This document shows positions 38,337 through 47,655 of a DNA stretch of 64,000 bases, piece by piece. The notes below the pieces were generated by a model. That model did no database searches. It was not told the DNA's origin and saw only the letters and a list, made by a program, of their open reading frames with translations. Where the stretch lies: the NCBI RefSeq assembly GCF_030811455.1, contig NZ_JAUSQU010000001.1, positions 5,208,001 through 5,272,000 on the forward strand, given 5' to 3'. Position 1 is the first letter of the stretch. Each line of letters opens with the position of its first letter. Made by a program: the position numbers and the translations under genes. Source of the stretch: Streptosporangium lutulentum (GTDB lineage: Bacteria; Actinomycetota; Actinomycetes; Streptosporangiales; Streptosporangiaceae).

Positions 38337-40067
38337 TCAGTCGGACCAGTCGATGGCCAGGGCGAGTTCCTGCTCGGGCAGCGGCTCGAATTCCTTGATC
38401 GTGTTGAGAGAGGCGCCCATGGCCGCGTTGGCTTCGCGCTCGACCATCACCTCGACCAGCACGGGGAGGCGTTCGCGCTCGGATTCGGCCGAGGCCCAGG
38501 CCAGCGCGTCACGGATGTCACCCGGCTGCTCGACACGCCGGGCCGGGCAGCCGAACGCCTCCATGAGTTTCACGTGGTCGACGCCGCCCTCTCCGTAGTG
38601 CAGGTCGACCGCGTAATTCATGTCGTAGGGCATCTCGGCCTGCCGGATCAGACCCAGATACTCGTTGTTGATCATCACGATGACAAAGGGGATGCGATAC
38701 TGCGCGGCCACCGCGATCTCCTCCATCAGGAACTGGAAGGAGTAGTCGCCCGCGACGGCCACCACCTGGCGCTCGGGGTAGGCGCACTTGACCCCCATCG
38801 CGGCGGGCACCTCCCAGCCCAGCGGTCCCGCCTGCCCGCAGACCAGATAGCGCCTGGGCAGGTAGGTCTTCTGGAACTGCCCCGACCAGATCTGGTAGAG
38901 GCCGATCGCGGTGACGAACGTCGTGTCGGGACCGTAGTAGTCGTTGATCTCACGGAAGACCCGCGGCGGCTTGATCGGCACGTCGTCGAAGTCGTCGCGC
39001 CGGAGCAGCGTCCGGCGCAGCTCGGTGACCCGGTCGGGCCATCGTCCGGGCTCGCGCTCCTTGGTACGGCGGCGCGCCTCCTGGCCCATGGCCGCCAGCG
39101 TCGGCCGGGCGTGGCCGACCACCCCGAGGTCGGGCTCGAAGACCCGGCCGATCTGGGTGGGTTCGATATCGACGTGGATGAATTTGCGGCCCTTCCGGTA
39201 GGTCTCCAGGTCACCGGTGTGCCGATCGCCGAACCGGGCGCCCACCGCCAGCACCAGGTCGCTCTCCAGCAGAGCCGCGTTGCCCCAGCGGGTCTGGGTC
39301 TGGATGCCCGCCATTCCCGCGAAGAGGGGATGGTCTTCGGGAAAGGCCCCCTTGCCCATCAGGGTCACCTGGACGGGGATCTGCAGATGCTCGGCCAGCG
39401 CGCGGAGCTCGGTGGCGGCGTCGGCGATGACGACTCCTCCACCGGCCAGGATCAGCGGCCGCGACGCGCCCATGAGCAGGTCCATGGCGGCCCTGACGGC
39501 CGCCGGCTGGGGCTCGGGGAGCTCCACGGGGAACGGGCTGTCGATCTCCCGGTCGTACAGGCAGGTGCCGCGCTGCACGTCGATCGGCAGGTCGATGAGG
39601 ACGGGACCCGGCCGTCCCGACCGCGCGATCCTGAAAGCCTCCCTGAACACCCAGGGGGCCTGGGCCGGCTCCTTGAGCTGGACCGCCCACTTGGTGACCG
39701 GCCTGGCGATCTCCACGATGTCGACCGCCTGGAACGACTCCTGGTGCAGCTTGGCCCGGGGCGCCTGCCCGGTGATGCAGATCATCGGGATCGAGTCGGC
39801 GAGCGCGGTGTACAGCCCAGTGATCATGTTGGTGCCGGCCGGGCCCGAGGTGCCGATGCAGACGCCGACGTTGCCCGTGACCCGCGCCCAGCCGTCGGCC
39901 GCGTGCGTGCCCCCCTCTTCGTGCCGGACCGTGACGTTTCGGATGGCGCTGTGCTGGAGCGCCGCGTAGAGCGGAAGGATGGCCGCTCCCGGAATGCCGA
40001 AGACGGTGTCGACGCCCTCGGACTCCAGGACGGCGACCACGGCCTCCATACAGGGAATCCGCTTCAC
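38337..40067 (-). CDS. gcl: Glyoxylate carboligase-like TPP enzyme with canonical Glu
   Basis: Gcl joins two glyoxylates into tartronate semialdehyde and CO2 using TPP. The 576-residue protein matches Gcl along its length: GTSGPAGTNMITGLYTALAD, ITGQAPRAKLHQESFQAVD, MGKGAFPEDHPLFAGMAG and ARFGDRHTGDLETY. The TPP motif is GDYSFQF with NNEYLGL. Residue 50, after Arg48-His49, is Glu; in E. coli Gcl the matching residue is Val51, the famous missing glutamate. GTG 40067 overlaps the stop of glxR by GTGA. Adjacent glxR and hyi support Gcl over acetolactate synthase. Confidence 0.85.
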   Translation of the reverse strand: MKRIPCMEAVVAVLESEGVDTVFGIPGAAILPLYAALQHSAIRNVTVRHEEGGTHAADGWARVTGNVGVCIGTSGPAGTNMITGLYTALADSIPMICITGQAPRAKLHQESFQAVDIVEIARPVTKWAVQLKEPAQAPWVFREAFRIARSGRPGPVLIDLPIDVQRGTCLYDREIDSPFPVELPEPQPAAVRAAMDLLMGASRPLILAGGGVVIADAATELRALAEHLQIPVQVTLMGKGAFPEDHPLFAGMAGIQTQTRWGNAALLESDLVLAVGARFGDRHTGDLETYRKGRKFIHVDIEPTQIGRVFEPDLGVVGHARPTLAAMGQEARRRTKEREPGRWPDRVTELRRTLLRRDDFDDVPIKPPRVFREINDYYGPDTTFVTAIGLYQIWSGQFQKTYLPRRYLVCGQAGPLGWEVPAAMGVKCAYPERQVVAVAGDYSFQFLMEEIAVAAQYRIPFVIVMINNEYLGLIRQAEMPYDMNYAVDLHYGEGGVDHVKLMEAFGCPARRVEQPGDIRDALAWASAESERERLPVLVEVMVEREANAAMGASLNTIKEFEPLPEQELALAIDWSD

Positions 40068-40933
40068 CGGTTGATCCTTTCAATCACCTTGAGCAGGGCG
40101 GAGTGGTCCAGCGATCCGTGCCCCTGGGCACGGGCCGCGGCGATGAGCTGGGCGACCAGGCCGGTGAACGGGAGGGACACTCCCGCCTCCCGTGCGGCGG
40201 CGATCGCGATGCCCATGTCCTTGTGGTGCAGGTCGATACGGAATCCAGGGGCGAACTCCCGCTTGATCATGGATTGCCGCTTGAGGTCGAGGATCCGGGA
40301 GCCCGCCAGCCCGCCGGCCAGGACGTCCAGCCCGCTGCTCGGATCCACCCCCGAGGCTTCGAGCAGCACGATCGCCTCGGCGACCAGGCCGTAGATCCCG
40401 CCGACGACGAGCTGGTTGGCCGCCTTCACCGTCTGCCCGGCCCCCGAAGGCCCGACGTGCACGATCGTCGTGCCCACGACCCCCAGGATCGGGCGGACGG
40501 CCTCGAAGTCCTCGGAACGCCCTCCGACCATGATCGAAAGGGTGCCGTCGACCGCACCGCGCTCCCCGCCGCTCACCGGCGCGTCCAGCGCTCTGATCCC
40601 CTTGACGGCCGCGGCCTGCGCGACCCTGCGGGAGGTCTCCGGCTTCACGGTGCTCATGTCGAGGTGGATCAGCCCCTGCCCGCCGCACTGCAACAGGCCG
40701 TCGTCGCCGAAGGCCACCTCCTCCACCTGGGGCGAGTCGGGCAGCATGGTGATCACGACCTCCGCCTGCGCGACGGTCTCCGCCACGCTGCCGGCGGACT
40801 TGCCCCCGGCGGCGACGAGCGCGTCCATCCGGTCGCCGCTCATGTCGTGGCCGACGACGGTGTGCCCGGCCCGGACCAGGTTGGCGGCCATCGGGCTACC
40901 CATGATCCCGAGACCGATGAATCCGATGTTCAT
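40064..40933 (-). CDS. glxR: Tartronate semialdehyde reductase (2-hydroxy-3-oxopropionate reductase)
   Basis: This 289-residue beta-hydroxyacid dehydrogenase reduces the Gcl product to D-glycerate with NAD(P)H. It has the Rossmann motif GFIGLGIMGSPMAANL, the substrate signature DAPVSGGERGAVDGTLSIM, and the catalytic Lys in GQTVKAANQLVVGG. AAGGA six bases before ATG 40933 supports the start. It overlaps gcl downstream, so both are translated as a pair. Confidence 0.93.
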   Translation of the reverse strand: MNIGFIGLGIMGSPMAANLVRAGHTVVGHDMSGDRMDALVAAGGKSAGSVAETVAQAEVVITMLPDSPQVEEVAFGDDGLLQCGGQGLIHLDMSTVKPETSRRVAQAAAVKGIRALDAPVSGGERGAVDGTLSIMVGGRSEDFEAVRPILGVVGTTIVHVGPSGAGQTVKAANQLVVGGIYGLVAEAIVLLEASGVDPSSGLDVLAGGLAGSRILDLKRQSMIKREFAPGFRIDLHHKDMGIAIAAAREAGVSLPFTGLVAQLIAAARAQGHGSLDHSALLKVIERINR

Positions 40934-40996
40934 CTCAATCCTTCCAGCGTGGAGACCTTGGGCCCTGGCTGTGGTGGGAGGGGAGGAGGTTCACGG

Positions 40997-41869
40997 TCAC
41001 TCCCCACTTCTCGTGTGCTCCGCGGACGGCGGGGTCTCCTGGGAGCTCCGGCCGCCCGCTCCGCCCGCCCGCTCACCCGGCATCCATCGGTCCGCCCACC
41101 CGAAGCTCTCCGCGCTCGGGCCGACGGGACGGTATTCGAGCCCGATGTTCCCCCGGTATTCCGAGGCGCGCAGGCGGTCGAGGATCTGGTCGTACGGCAT
41201 GGCACCGGTGCCCGGCTGGCCCCGCCCGGGGTCGTCGGCGAACTGCACGTGGCCGAACCTGTGGGAGTTCTCGTCGATGAGGGCGAGCACGTCCTCGCCC
41301 ATGCGATGGAGGTGGTAGAGATCGGCGAGGAAGGCCACGTTGGCGGCTCCCACCCGGTCGATCACCTCGAAGGCCGCGGCGGAGGAGACGATCGGGTAGG
41401 TGGGGCTCTCGTAGGAGTTGAGCGCCTCGACCACGACCGTGGCCCCGATCCCGGCCGCCGCCTCGGCCGCCCGTGACAGGTTGGACAGCGCCAGGTCGTG
41501 CTGGGCGTCCGAGGACAGCTCGGGCGCGCGGTTGCCGTAGAGGGCGTTGAGCACCCGGCAGCCGAGCGTGCCGGCCAGGCCCACCGCGACCTCGATGTTG
41601 GCGCGGAACCGCGCGGATCCGTCGGGCCTGGACAGCAGGCCGCGGTCGCCCGCGGCCATGTCTCCCGCGTCGAAGTTCAGGCCGACCAGACGCACCCCGG
41701 CGTCCTCGATCGAGCGGCGCAGCGCCTCGATCTCGCGGTCGGCCGGGCAGGGACGGTCGAAGGGCCACCAGAGCTCGACCGCGTCGAACCCCGCCTTGGC
41801 CGCGGCGGCGGGCCGCTCCAGGAGCGGCAACTCCGTGAAGAGGATCGAGAGGTTGACGTCGAATTTCAC
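40997..41869 (-). CDS. hyi: Hydroxypyruvate isomerase-family TIM barrel
   Basis: Hyi interconverts hydroxypyruvate and tartronate semialdehyde. The 290-residue protein has the AP endonuclease-2/xylose isomerase-like barrel, starting [19 protein letters not shown]. Metal-binding acids appear in [31 protein letters not shown] and IGLEYRP, matching the Hyi set of Glu/Asp/His ligands. GTG 41869 overlaps the sucD stop by GTGA. The C-terminus carries an extra 25-residue polar tail. Confidence 0.88.
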   Translation of the reverse strand: MKFDVNLSILFTELPLLERPAAAAKAGFDAVELWWPFDRPCPADREIEALRRSIEDAGVRLVGLNFDAGDMAAGDRGLLSRPDGSARFRANIEVAVGLAGTLGCRVLNALYGNRAPELSSDAQHDLALSNLSRAAEAAAGIGATVVVEALNSYESPTYPIVSSAAAFEVIDRVGAANVAFLADLYHLHRMGEDVLALIDENSHRFGHVQFADDPGRGQPGTGAMPYDQILDRLRASEYRGNIGLEYRPVGPSAESFGWADRWMPGERAGGAGGRSSQETPPSAEHTRSGE

Positions 41870-42807
41870 GGTGCCTCCCCGGACGCGACGGTCGCCAGAG
41901 AGGACTTCCCGGTCTCGCCGTAGAGCTGGGTCAGCGCCGAGCGCATCAGGCGGGCGGTCTCGCTCGGGGTCTTGCCGACGCGGACGCCCGCCTTCTCCAG
42001 AGCCTCCTTCTTGCCCTGCGCGGTGCCGGCCGAGCCGGACACGATCGCGCCGGCGTGGCCCATGGTCTTGCCCTCGGGGGCGGTGAAGCCCGCCACGTAG
42101 GCGACGACCGGCTTGGTCACGTGCCGCTCGATGTAGGCGGCGGCGCGCTCCTCGGCGTCTCCGCCGATCTCACCGATCATCACGATCGCGTCGGTGCCCG
42201 GGTCGTCCTGGAAGGCCTGCAGGGCGTCGATGTGGGTGGTGCCGATGACCGGGTCGCCGCCGATGCCGACCGCGGTGGAGAAGCCGATGTCGCGCAGCTC
42301 GTACATGAGCTGGTAGGTCAGCGTGCCCGACTTCGACACCAGGCCGATCCGGCCGGCGCTGGTGATGTCGGCCGGGATGATGCCCGCGTTGGAGGCGCCG
42401 GGACTGATCAGTCCGGGACAGTTGGGGCCGATGATGCGGGTCCCGCCTCCGGCGGCCCGGGCGTGCGCCCAGAAGGCCAGCGTGTCGTGGACGGGGATGC
42501 CCTCGGTGATGACCACGCAGAGGCCGATCCCCGCGTCGACCGCCTCGATGACCGCGGCCTTGGCGAACCTCGGCGGCACGAAGACCACCGAGACGTCCGC
42601 CCGGGTCTCGGCGATCGCCTCGGCGACCGTTCCGAACACCGGCACCCGCCGCTCGGCGAAGTCGACCGCGCCGCCGCCCTTGCCCGGCGTGACCCCGGCG
42701 ACCACGTCGGTGCCCGCCGCGAGCATCCTGGCCGTGTGCCGTTTCCCCTCCGCGCCGGTCATGCCCTGCACGACAACCCTGCTGTCGCCTGTCAAGAAGA
42801 TCGCCAT
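41866..42807 (-). CDS. sucD: Succinyl-CoA ligase alpha-like subunit
   Basis: The 313-residue subunit binds CoA and carries the phosphohistidine, seen in [15 protein letters not shown]. The CoA-binding N-terminus begins [23 protein letters not shown] 42807 is chosen over an upstream GTG because AGGGAG stands eight bases from it. Its place in a glyoxylate operon suggests a role other than the TCA cycle, for example malate-CoA ligase (MtkB) or glycolate/oxalate activation; substrate residues were not resolvable by eye. It pairs with the beta subunit upstream. Confidence 0.9.
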   Translation of the reverse strand: MAIFLTGDSRVVVQGMTGAEGKRHTARMLAAGTDVVAGVTPGKGGGAVDFAERRVPVFGTVAEAIAETRADVSVVFVPPRFAKAAVIEAVDAGIGLCVVITEGIPVHDTLAFWAHARAAGGGTRIIGPNCPGLISPGASNAGIIPADITSAGRIGLVSKSGTLTYQLMYELRDIGFSTAVGIGGDPVIGTTHIDALQAFQDDPGTDAIVMIGEIGGDAEERAAAYIERHVTKPVVAYVAGFTAPEGKTMGHAGAIVSGSAGTAQGKKEALEKAGVRVGKTPSETARLMRSALTQLYGETGKSSLATVASGEAP

Positions 42808-42887
42808 AGTTGCCACTCCCTCTCAGCGCCCGCGTGCCCTCCGTCTGCCGGATCCGCGGGCTGGCCGTGTCTGGTTGGTCGGTCCGC

Positions 42888-44051
42888 TCATGCCGCCGCG
42901 AGCCTGGCGGCCTCGTCGGCGGCGCCGTCCATGGTCGTGACCTGGTGGACCGACGGGTGCCCGGCCAGGGTGAGGATCTGACGGCCGAGCTCGGCGTTGT
43001 TGCCGTCGAGCCGTACGACGATGGGGCGGCCCAGACCGCGGTCGCCGAGCAGTTCGAGGGCGGAGACGATGCCGTCGGCGACCGCGTCGCAGGCGGTGAT
43101 GCCGCCGAAGACGTTGACGAGGACCGATCTGACGTCGGGGTCGGAGAGGATGATCTCCAGGCTGTCGGCCATGACCTGCGCCGAGGCCCCGCCGCCGATG
43201 TCGAGGAAGTTGGCCGGGCGGACGCCGCCGAAGCGCTCACCGGCCTGGGCGACGACGTCGAGGGTGCTCATCACCAGGCCCGCGCCGTTGCCGACGACGC
43301 CCACCTGGCCGTCGAGCTTGACGTAGTTCAGGCCCTTGGCGTGGGCGCGGGACTCCAGCCCGTCGTCGCCTTCCCGGCCGGCGAGGGCCGCGTGGTCGTG
43401 GCGGAACGCGGCCCCGGTGTCCAGGCTGACCTTTCCGTCGAGGGCGAGGATCGCGCCGCCGGCGGTCCAGGCCAGCGGGTTGACCTCCACCAGGAGGGCG
43501 TCCTCCTCCACCATGACCCGCCAGAGGCGGACCAGCGCCTCGGCCGCCGCTCCCCGGACCTCGGACGGGAACCCCGCCCGCTCCAGGAGCTCGCGCGCGG
43601 TGCTCTCGTTCATCCCGGTGAGGGGGTCGACCTCCATCTTGATCAGCGCCTCCGGCCGGTTCGCCGCGACCTCCTCGATGTCCATGCCGCCCTCGGTCGA
43701 GGCCATGGCGAGAAAACACCGGTTGGCCCGGTCGACGAGGTAGGCCACGTAGTACTCCTCCACGGCGACCGTGGCCGACTCCACCAGCACGGTCTCCGCG
43801 ATGTGGCCCTTGATGTCCATGCCGAGGATCCGCCGCGCCTCGTCCCGCGCCGAGCCGGGGCCGGGGGCGGCCCGCACGCCCCCGGCCTTGCCCCGGCCCC
43901 CGGTCTTCACCTGGGCCTTGACGACCACCGGGACTCCCAGGTCCGTCGCGATCCGGTGGGCGTCCTCCGGAGTCTCCGCGACCGCGCCGTCGGGGACGGG
44001 CACCCCGTGCCGCGCGAAGAGCTCCTTCGCCTGATATTCGAACAGGTCCAC
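42888..44051 (-). CDS. sucC: Succinyl-CoA ligase beta-like subunit (ATP-grasp)
   Basis: The 387-residue subunit has the ATP-grasp fold. It starts [20 protein letters not shown], shows the nucleotide motif [15 protein letters not shown] and the catalytic site [19 protein letters not shown] 44051 follows GGGGAGGCC and is preferred over a TAC-adjacent upstream start. It is the first gene of the minus-strand operon, 79 bases from the divergent transporter, with an operator between them. It forms a ligase with the alpha-like subunit; its acid may be malate or another C2-C4 acid. Confidence 0.9.
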   Translation of the reverse strand: MDLFEYQAKELFARHGVPVPDGAVAETPEDAHRIATDLGVPVVVKAQVKTGGRGKAGGVRAAPGPGSARDEARRILGMDIKGHIAETVLVESATVAVEEYYVAYLVDRANRCFLAMASTEGGMDIEEVAANRPEALIKMEVDPLTGMNESTARELLERAGFPSEVRGAAAEALVRLWRVMVEEDALLVEVNPLAWTAGGAILALDGKVSLDTGAAFRHDHAALAGREGDDGLESRAHAKGLNYVKLDGQVGVVGNGAGLVMSTLDVVAQAGERFGGVRPANFLDIGGGASAQVMADSLEIILSDPDVRSVLVNVFGGITACDAVADGIVSALELLGDRGLGRPIVVRLDGNNAELGRQILTLAGHPSVHQVTTMDGAADEAARLAAA

Positions 44052-44077
44052 GCGGCCTCCCCTAATACGGTTCTTGT

Positions 44078-44093
44078 ACACGGTATACCGTAT
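44078..44093. promoter_or_regulatory. Cluster operator A (GntR-type tandem palindrome)
   Basis: ACACGGTATACCGTAT matches the cluster consensus ATACTGYATACCGTAT at about 13 of 16 positions. It lies in the promoter region shared by sucC and the divergent transporter. Confidence 0.65.
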
Positions 44094-44130
44094 GGAAATC
44101 TAGCCGTCCAGCCCTCGACAAGGACCACTC

Positions 44131-45498
44131 GTGGCGGATATTCCATACAGTATGGAAAAAACGCAGCTGGTCCGAGACTGGCGCGGGCGTGACTACCTCG
44201 TCGGCGACAGCTCGCAGGATCTGATCAACCGCCCCAGGTCGTGGATGTTCTGGCTGCCCTGGGCGGCCATGGCCGCCATCGGCCCCATGCAGTACGGCTA
44301 CGCCGCGGCCGTACCCGCGCTCCTGGACAGGCACGGGTGGCCGGCCGTCGCGGCCCTGGCGCCGCTGGCCGTCTGGATCGTCTGCCAGGCCGCCGTCGCC
44401 CTGCCCACGGCCCTCCTCCTGCGGCGCGGCGCGCTCGGGATCCGCGTCGCCCTGTGGGCCGGAGGTCTGCTCAGCGGCACGGCGCTGCTCACCGTGGCCC
44501 TCGCCCGCGACATCCCGACGATCATCGTCGGCTACGCGCTGCTCGGCGGCGTGGGCGCCGGCCTGGTGTACGGCGCGTGCACCGAGACCGTGGCCCGCTG
44601 GTATCCCGAGCGCCCGGCCTCGCGCGTGGGTTTCACGACCGGGGCCTTCGCCTACGGCACCGCCCCGCTCGCGGTGGCGGTCGGCTTCGACGGGAGCGGT
44701 CTCCAGCCGCTGTTCGTGGCCTCGGCGATCATCGCGTGGGCGGCCATCGGTGCGGCGGCGGTGTTCGTGCGCCTGCCGCCCCGGAACTGGTGGCCCTCGC
44801 ACCTCGACCCGCGTACCTGGGCCCTCGACGGACTCGCGCTGCGCAGGGAGCCGCGGGCGGTGCGGCAGTTCTCCCTGGGCCAGGCACTGCGGACGGGATC
44901 GCTGCCCACGCTGGTGCTGATCCTGGTCTGCGCGGGCGCGGTCTCCATCTTCGACGTGGTGGCCCTGGCGACCTCCGGCGCCCTGGCGAGCTCGGCGACC
45001 GCGACGGGGGCCGCCGGGGTGACGTTCGACGGCGTGGCGCCCTGGGCGGCCGTCGCCCTGCTCCTGGTGCTGAACGGCGCCGGACGCGCCTGCGCGATGC
45101 TCGCCGCCGAGGTCGCCGGGCGCGGGCGCACCCTCAGCGCCGTCCTCGCGCTGCTCACCCTCGGGCAGTTACTGCTGGCCTGGGGGGCGGTGACGGGATC
45201 GGAGGCTATGCTTTTGGTGGCGACGGTGCCCGCCGGCTTCGGTGGGGGCGCGTTCTACCCGCTCATCGCCAGCCTGGTGCGCGAATACTTCGGCGAGGAG
45301 CACATCGCTCCGATCAATGGCGTTGTCTACAGCGCCAAGGCGGTCGCCGGGCTGGTCGGCGTCGGGCTCGCGGGCCTCGCGCTGACCGTGTCGGATCATG
45401 CGGCGATCTTCTTCCTCGCCGCGGCGCTGGTTCTGGCCGCGGCGGCCCTCAGCACTACGCTGCGTCAACCGGGTCATCCGGTCACACTGCCGCGATGA
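44131..45498 (+). CDS. OFA-family major facilitator (oxalate/formate-type antiporter)
   Basis: The 455-residue inner-membrane protein has twelve predicted helices. GVGAGLVYGACTETVARWYPE is typical of the OFA family around OxlT, and a second family motif appears in GVVYSAKAVAGLVGVG. The substrate is probably a small mono- or dicarboxylate such as oxalate, formate or glycolate. GTG 44131 follows AAGGA and is preferred over ATG 44152, although operator B then lies in the first codons. It is transcribed away from the sucC operon. Confidence 0.85.
   Translation: MADIPYSMEKTQLVRDWRGRDYLVGDSSQDLINRPRSWMFWLPWAAMAAIGPMQYGYAAAVPALLDRHGWPAVAALAPLAVWIVCQAAVALPTALLLRRGALGIRVALWAGGLLSGTALLTVALARDIPTIIVGYALLGGVGAGLVYGACTETVARWYPERPASRVGFTTGAFAYGTAPLAVAVGFDGSGLQPLFVASAIIAWAAIGAAAVFVRLPPRNWWPSHLDPRTWALDGLALRREPRAVRQFSLGQALRTGSLPTLVLILVCAGAVSIFDVVALATSGALASSATATGAAGVTFDGVAPWAAVALLLVLNGAGRACAMLAAEVAGRGRTLSAVLALLTLGQLLLAWGAVTGSEAMLLVATVPAGFGGGAFYPLIASLVREYFGEEHIAPINGVVYSAKAVAGLVGVGLAGLALTVSDHAAIFFLAAALVLAAAALSTTLRQPGHPVTLPR
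44138..44157. promoter_or_regulatory. Cluster operator B, perfect 17-base palindrome
   Basis: TTCCATACAGTATGGAA (44141-44157) is a perfect palindrome that contains ATACAGTAT, and the 16-mer from 44138 fits the cluster consensus at most positions. It overlaps the first codons of the transporter gene. Confidence 0.75.
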
Positions 45499-45537
45499 GC
45501 GATGATGTGATCAGACTCACCACGGAGAGTCTCCCCC

Positions 45538-45553
45538 GAACTGTATACTGTAG
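45538..45553. promoter_or_regulatory. Cluster operator C, upstream of the GntR gene
   Basis: GAACTGTATACTGTAG is the weakest match to the cluster consensus but keeps CTGTATACTGTA, a near-perfect inverted repeat. It lies 72-87 bases upstream of the regulator start and suggests autoregulation. Confidence 0.55.
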
Positions 45554-45624
45554 GCAGTCGACGACAAACAATAGGCCATCCAAGCAAAGGGGGCCGCGTC
45601 GTCTCATCCTGGAGCTGAACACAC

Positions 45625-46377
45625 ATGGTGCGGTCGGAATTGGCGAACTCGGGGGCGGCGCCCAAGATCCCGCGCCCGGCCACCCTCCGGGAGAGCGTCT
45701 TCGAGGCGATCTTGGAGCTCATTGTCAGCGGCGGTCTCAGCCCCGGTCAGCATCTCGCGGAGAGTGATCTCGCGGAGCTTCTGGGCGTTTCCCGCCAGCC
45801 TGTCCGCGAAGCCCTCCAGATGCTCAACGGGGAGGGCTGGGTCGACCTGCGTCCCGGCCACGGAGCGTTCGTCCACGCGCCGACCGTGCAGGAGGCCGAC
45901 CAGCTGCTCGCCGTACGCTCGCTGCTGGAGACCGAGTCCGCACGGCTGGCCGCCCTGAACCGGGAGGACGACGGCGTGGCACGGCTCCGCGAGCTGTGCG
46001 CGCGGGGGCTCAGCGCGCTGGAGGCCGACGACATCGAGGGGTCCGTCGCGGCCAACTCACAGCTGCACGCCCTGGTCACCGAGCTCTCCGGCAACGCGGT
46101 GCTGGCCGAACTGGCCTCCCAGGTCTCCCGCCGCGTCCGGTGGTACCACACGCCGGTGGCCCGCCAGCGCGGCCGCGACTCCTGGGAGGAGCACGCGCTG
46201 CTGATCGACGCCATCGAGGCGGGCGACGAGACCCGGGCCGCCCAGATCATGCGCGACCACACCGAGCACACCCGCTCGTCCTACCTCGATCAGCGAACGT
46301 CCGAACCGGACGAGGCCGCCGAGCCGGCGGCACCCGCCGCACGCCGGAGACGCCCGCGCTCACTCAGCCCAAGCTGA
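45625..46377 (+). CDS. GntR family regulator, FCD (FadR) subgroup
   Basis: The 250-residue repressor-type protein has a winged helix at residues about 15-85 (LRESVFEAILELIVSGGLSP; LLGVSRQPVREALQMLNGEG) and an all-helical FCD ligand domain. The metal and ligand residues are in NSQLHALVTELSG, EEHALLIDAIEAG and RDHTEHTRSS. It probably senses a carboxylic acid of the pathway. It lies between the two minus-strand operons. Shared palindromes at cluster promoters imply control of the whole island. The C-terminal 30 residues are a low-complexity Ala/Arg tail. Confidence 0.93.
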   Translation: MVRSELANSGAAPKIPRPATLRESVFEAILELIVSGGLSPGQHLAESDLAELLGVSRQPVREALQMLNGEGWVDLRPGHGAFVHAPTVQEADQLLAVRSLLETESARLAALNREDDGVARLRELCARGLSALEADDIEGSVAANSQLHALVTELSGNAVLAELASQVSRRVRWYHTPVARQRGRDSWEEHALLIDAIEAGDETRAAQIMRDHTEHTRSSYLDQRTSEPDEAAEPAAPAARRRRPRSLSPS

Positions 46378-46800
46378 CCCGAACCGACCTGACTCGACCC
46401 GACTCGGACCCGGCCGAACCCGGCTCGAACCCGAACCGGCCGACCTGACTCGAAACGACCCGCTCGCAGCGGATCGCACCGAAGTGAGCCGGGTCGCCCT
46501 GAATCTGCCGAATCGAACCGGTCCGCATCGAACCGATCCAGGCCGGTCTGCCCCGGGCCGAGTCGGCCCGAACCGGGTGATGCGAGTCCACCCCGGTGCG
46601 CGCCGATCCGCCGTGGGCTCACGCGGCGCGTGCGGACCCGGCGCGAACCGACTCGGGCATGTGCGAACTCGGGCACGAGCCGACCCGGGCGCATCGGACC
46701 CGGGCACGTGCGGACCCGGCGCGAGCCGGCCGGGCGCGTGCCGGATCCGAAGCGGGCTCCCCCAGAGAGAGCCGGGCCGACTCCCGCCAGGACGACACCA
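46378..46800. repeat. Degenerate CGAACC/GACTCG short-repeat tract
   Basis: Units such as GACCTGACTCGACCCGACTCG, CCGAACC, CGAACCG and GGGCACG recur throughout. Reading frames across it have long runs of Arg, Pro, Gly and Ser, without ribosome sites. It is probably slippage-generated, non-coding DNA downstream of the regulator gene. Confidence 0.55.
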
Positions 46801-47420
46801 ATCAATCCGACACAGATCGGCCGTTTCTGGACCTGCCTGACGTGAGCCGGGCCGTTCCCGAACCGTTCCGATGCGCCCCGGTTCGCTTTCACCGATCCGG
46901 GGCGGAACGACATCTCCCAAAAACCGACGCGGATCTGGCTGTTCCAACGGACATGCCAAAGATCGGACACTTCAATGAACTGGTACAAACCAGACCATTA
47001 TTGACCCGGTTCAGCCGGGATCAACCCGTTCGGCATCTCCCCGCGGCCGAAGCCGGGAATTCCGACCTGCCTGGACCGGGTTTCCCACGTCGCCGACAAC
47101 CGTTCGCCCGGCTCACGCCGTTCGGCTCCGCCCGGCCGCCCCACAGGCGTTTCCTCTCCGCCGGTCGGCCGGATGGCGCACCGCCGAGCACGCGTGCGAC
47201 GGCTTGACCGTCGCCGCCGCCCGACGCACCGCCGAATCGCACAACACCGGCCCGCGTTTCCTTCCGGGATTAAAGTCAGGGGTTTCCACGCTGAGAACGA
47301 TGCAGGTGAAAAGCCCGGCGCGAGCCGGTCGAGATCAGTTGACACAGAATTCACCCGCGGATTGTTTCAACGAAACACCCGGGGCAGATACTTAAGACCA
47401 GAATTGGATGGTGATGACCG
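46801..47420. other. Gene-free stretch upstream of a small gene
   Basis: No gene is supported here. It holds an orphan GntR/DasR-like palindrome (46980-46993) and a GTTTC-AAC-GAAAC inverted repeat at 47364-47376 shortly before the small gene that begins at 47421. Confidence 0.5.
46980..46993. promoter_or_regulatory. Orphan DasR/GntR-like palindrome
   Basis: CTGGTACAAACCAG has the same TGGTnnnnACCA layout as the ppdK sites and as DasR sites. It lies 430 bases upstream of the nearest downstream gene, so its target is unclear. Confidence 0.45.
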
Positions 47421-47600
47421 ATGAGAGCGTTTCTTAGGCGCTTCCGTTTTCTCTCCGACAGGACCGGAGGGTACAACGCGGACGGCCGCATGATGGGGCT
47501 CGGCCTCGCGACGGCCATGAGGAAGCACCGCTCGGCAGACGGCGTGGAGCGCCATCTGCGCCGCTGGACGAGCGAGGAGAGAGTCGACGTGCGCAAGTGA
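47421..47600 (+). CDS. Unannotated 59-aa basic protein
   Basis: The frame reads MRAFLRRFRFLSDRTGGYNA, then DGRMMGLGLATAMRKHRSAD and GVERHLRRWTSEERVDVRK. About a quarter of its residues are Arg or Lys, and nearly all codons after the first ten end in G or C, so it looks coding. No signal, helix pair or known family is seen. It is convergent with terC. The ribosome site is weak (GGTGAT), so the start is uncertain. Confidence 0.55.
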   Translation: MRAFLRRFRFLSDRTGGYNADGRMMGLGLATAMRKHRSADGVERHLRRWTSEERVDVRK

Positions 47601-47655
47601 GCGAGCGGGAGGCCTCCCCCGAGGAGACCACCCGCTCGCGACGACTGCCGGTGCC

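Noticed and set aside
38337..40067. Acetolactate synthase large subunit
   Set aside because: Sequence blocks and the adjacent glxR and hyi genes match glyoxylate carboligase, although the active-site Glu leaves some doubt.
44152..45498. ATG 44152 as the transporter start
   Set aside because: It would leave operator B outside the gene, but no ribosome site precedes it, whereas GTG 44131 has AAGGA at a good distance.
46290..46988. A 232-aa Arg/Gly/Pro-rich minus-strand frame
   Set aside because: It is translation of the short-repeat tract with no ribosome site or domain.
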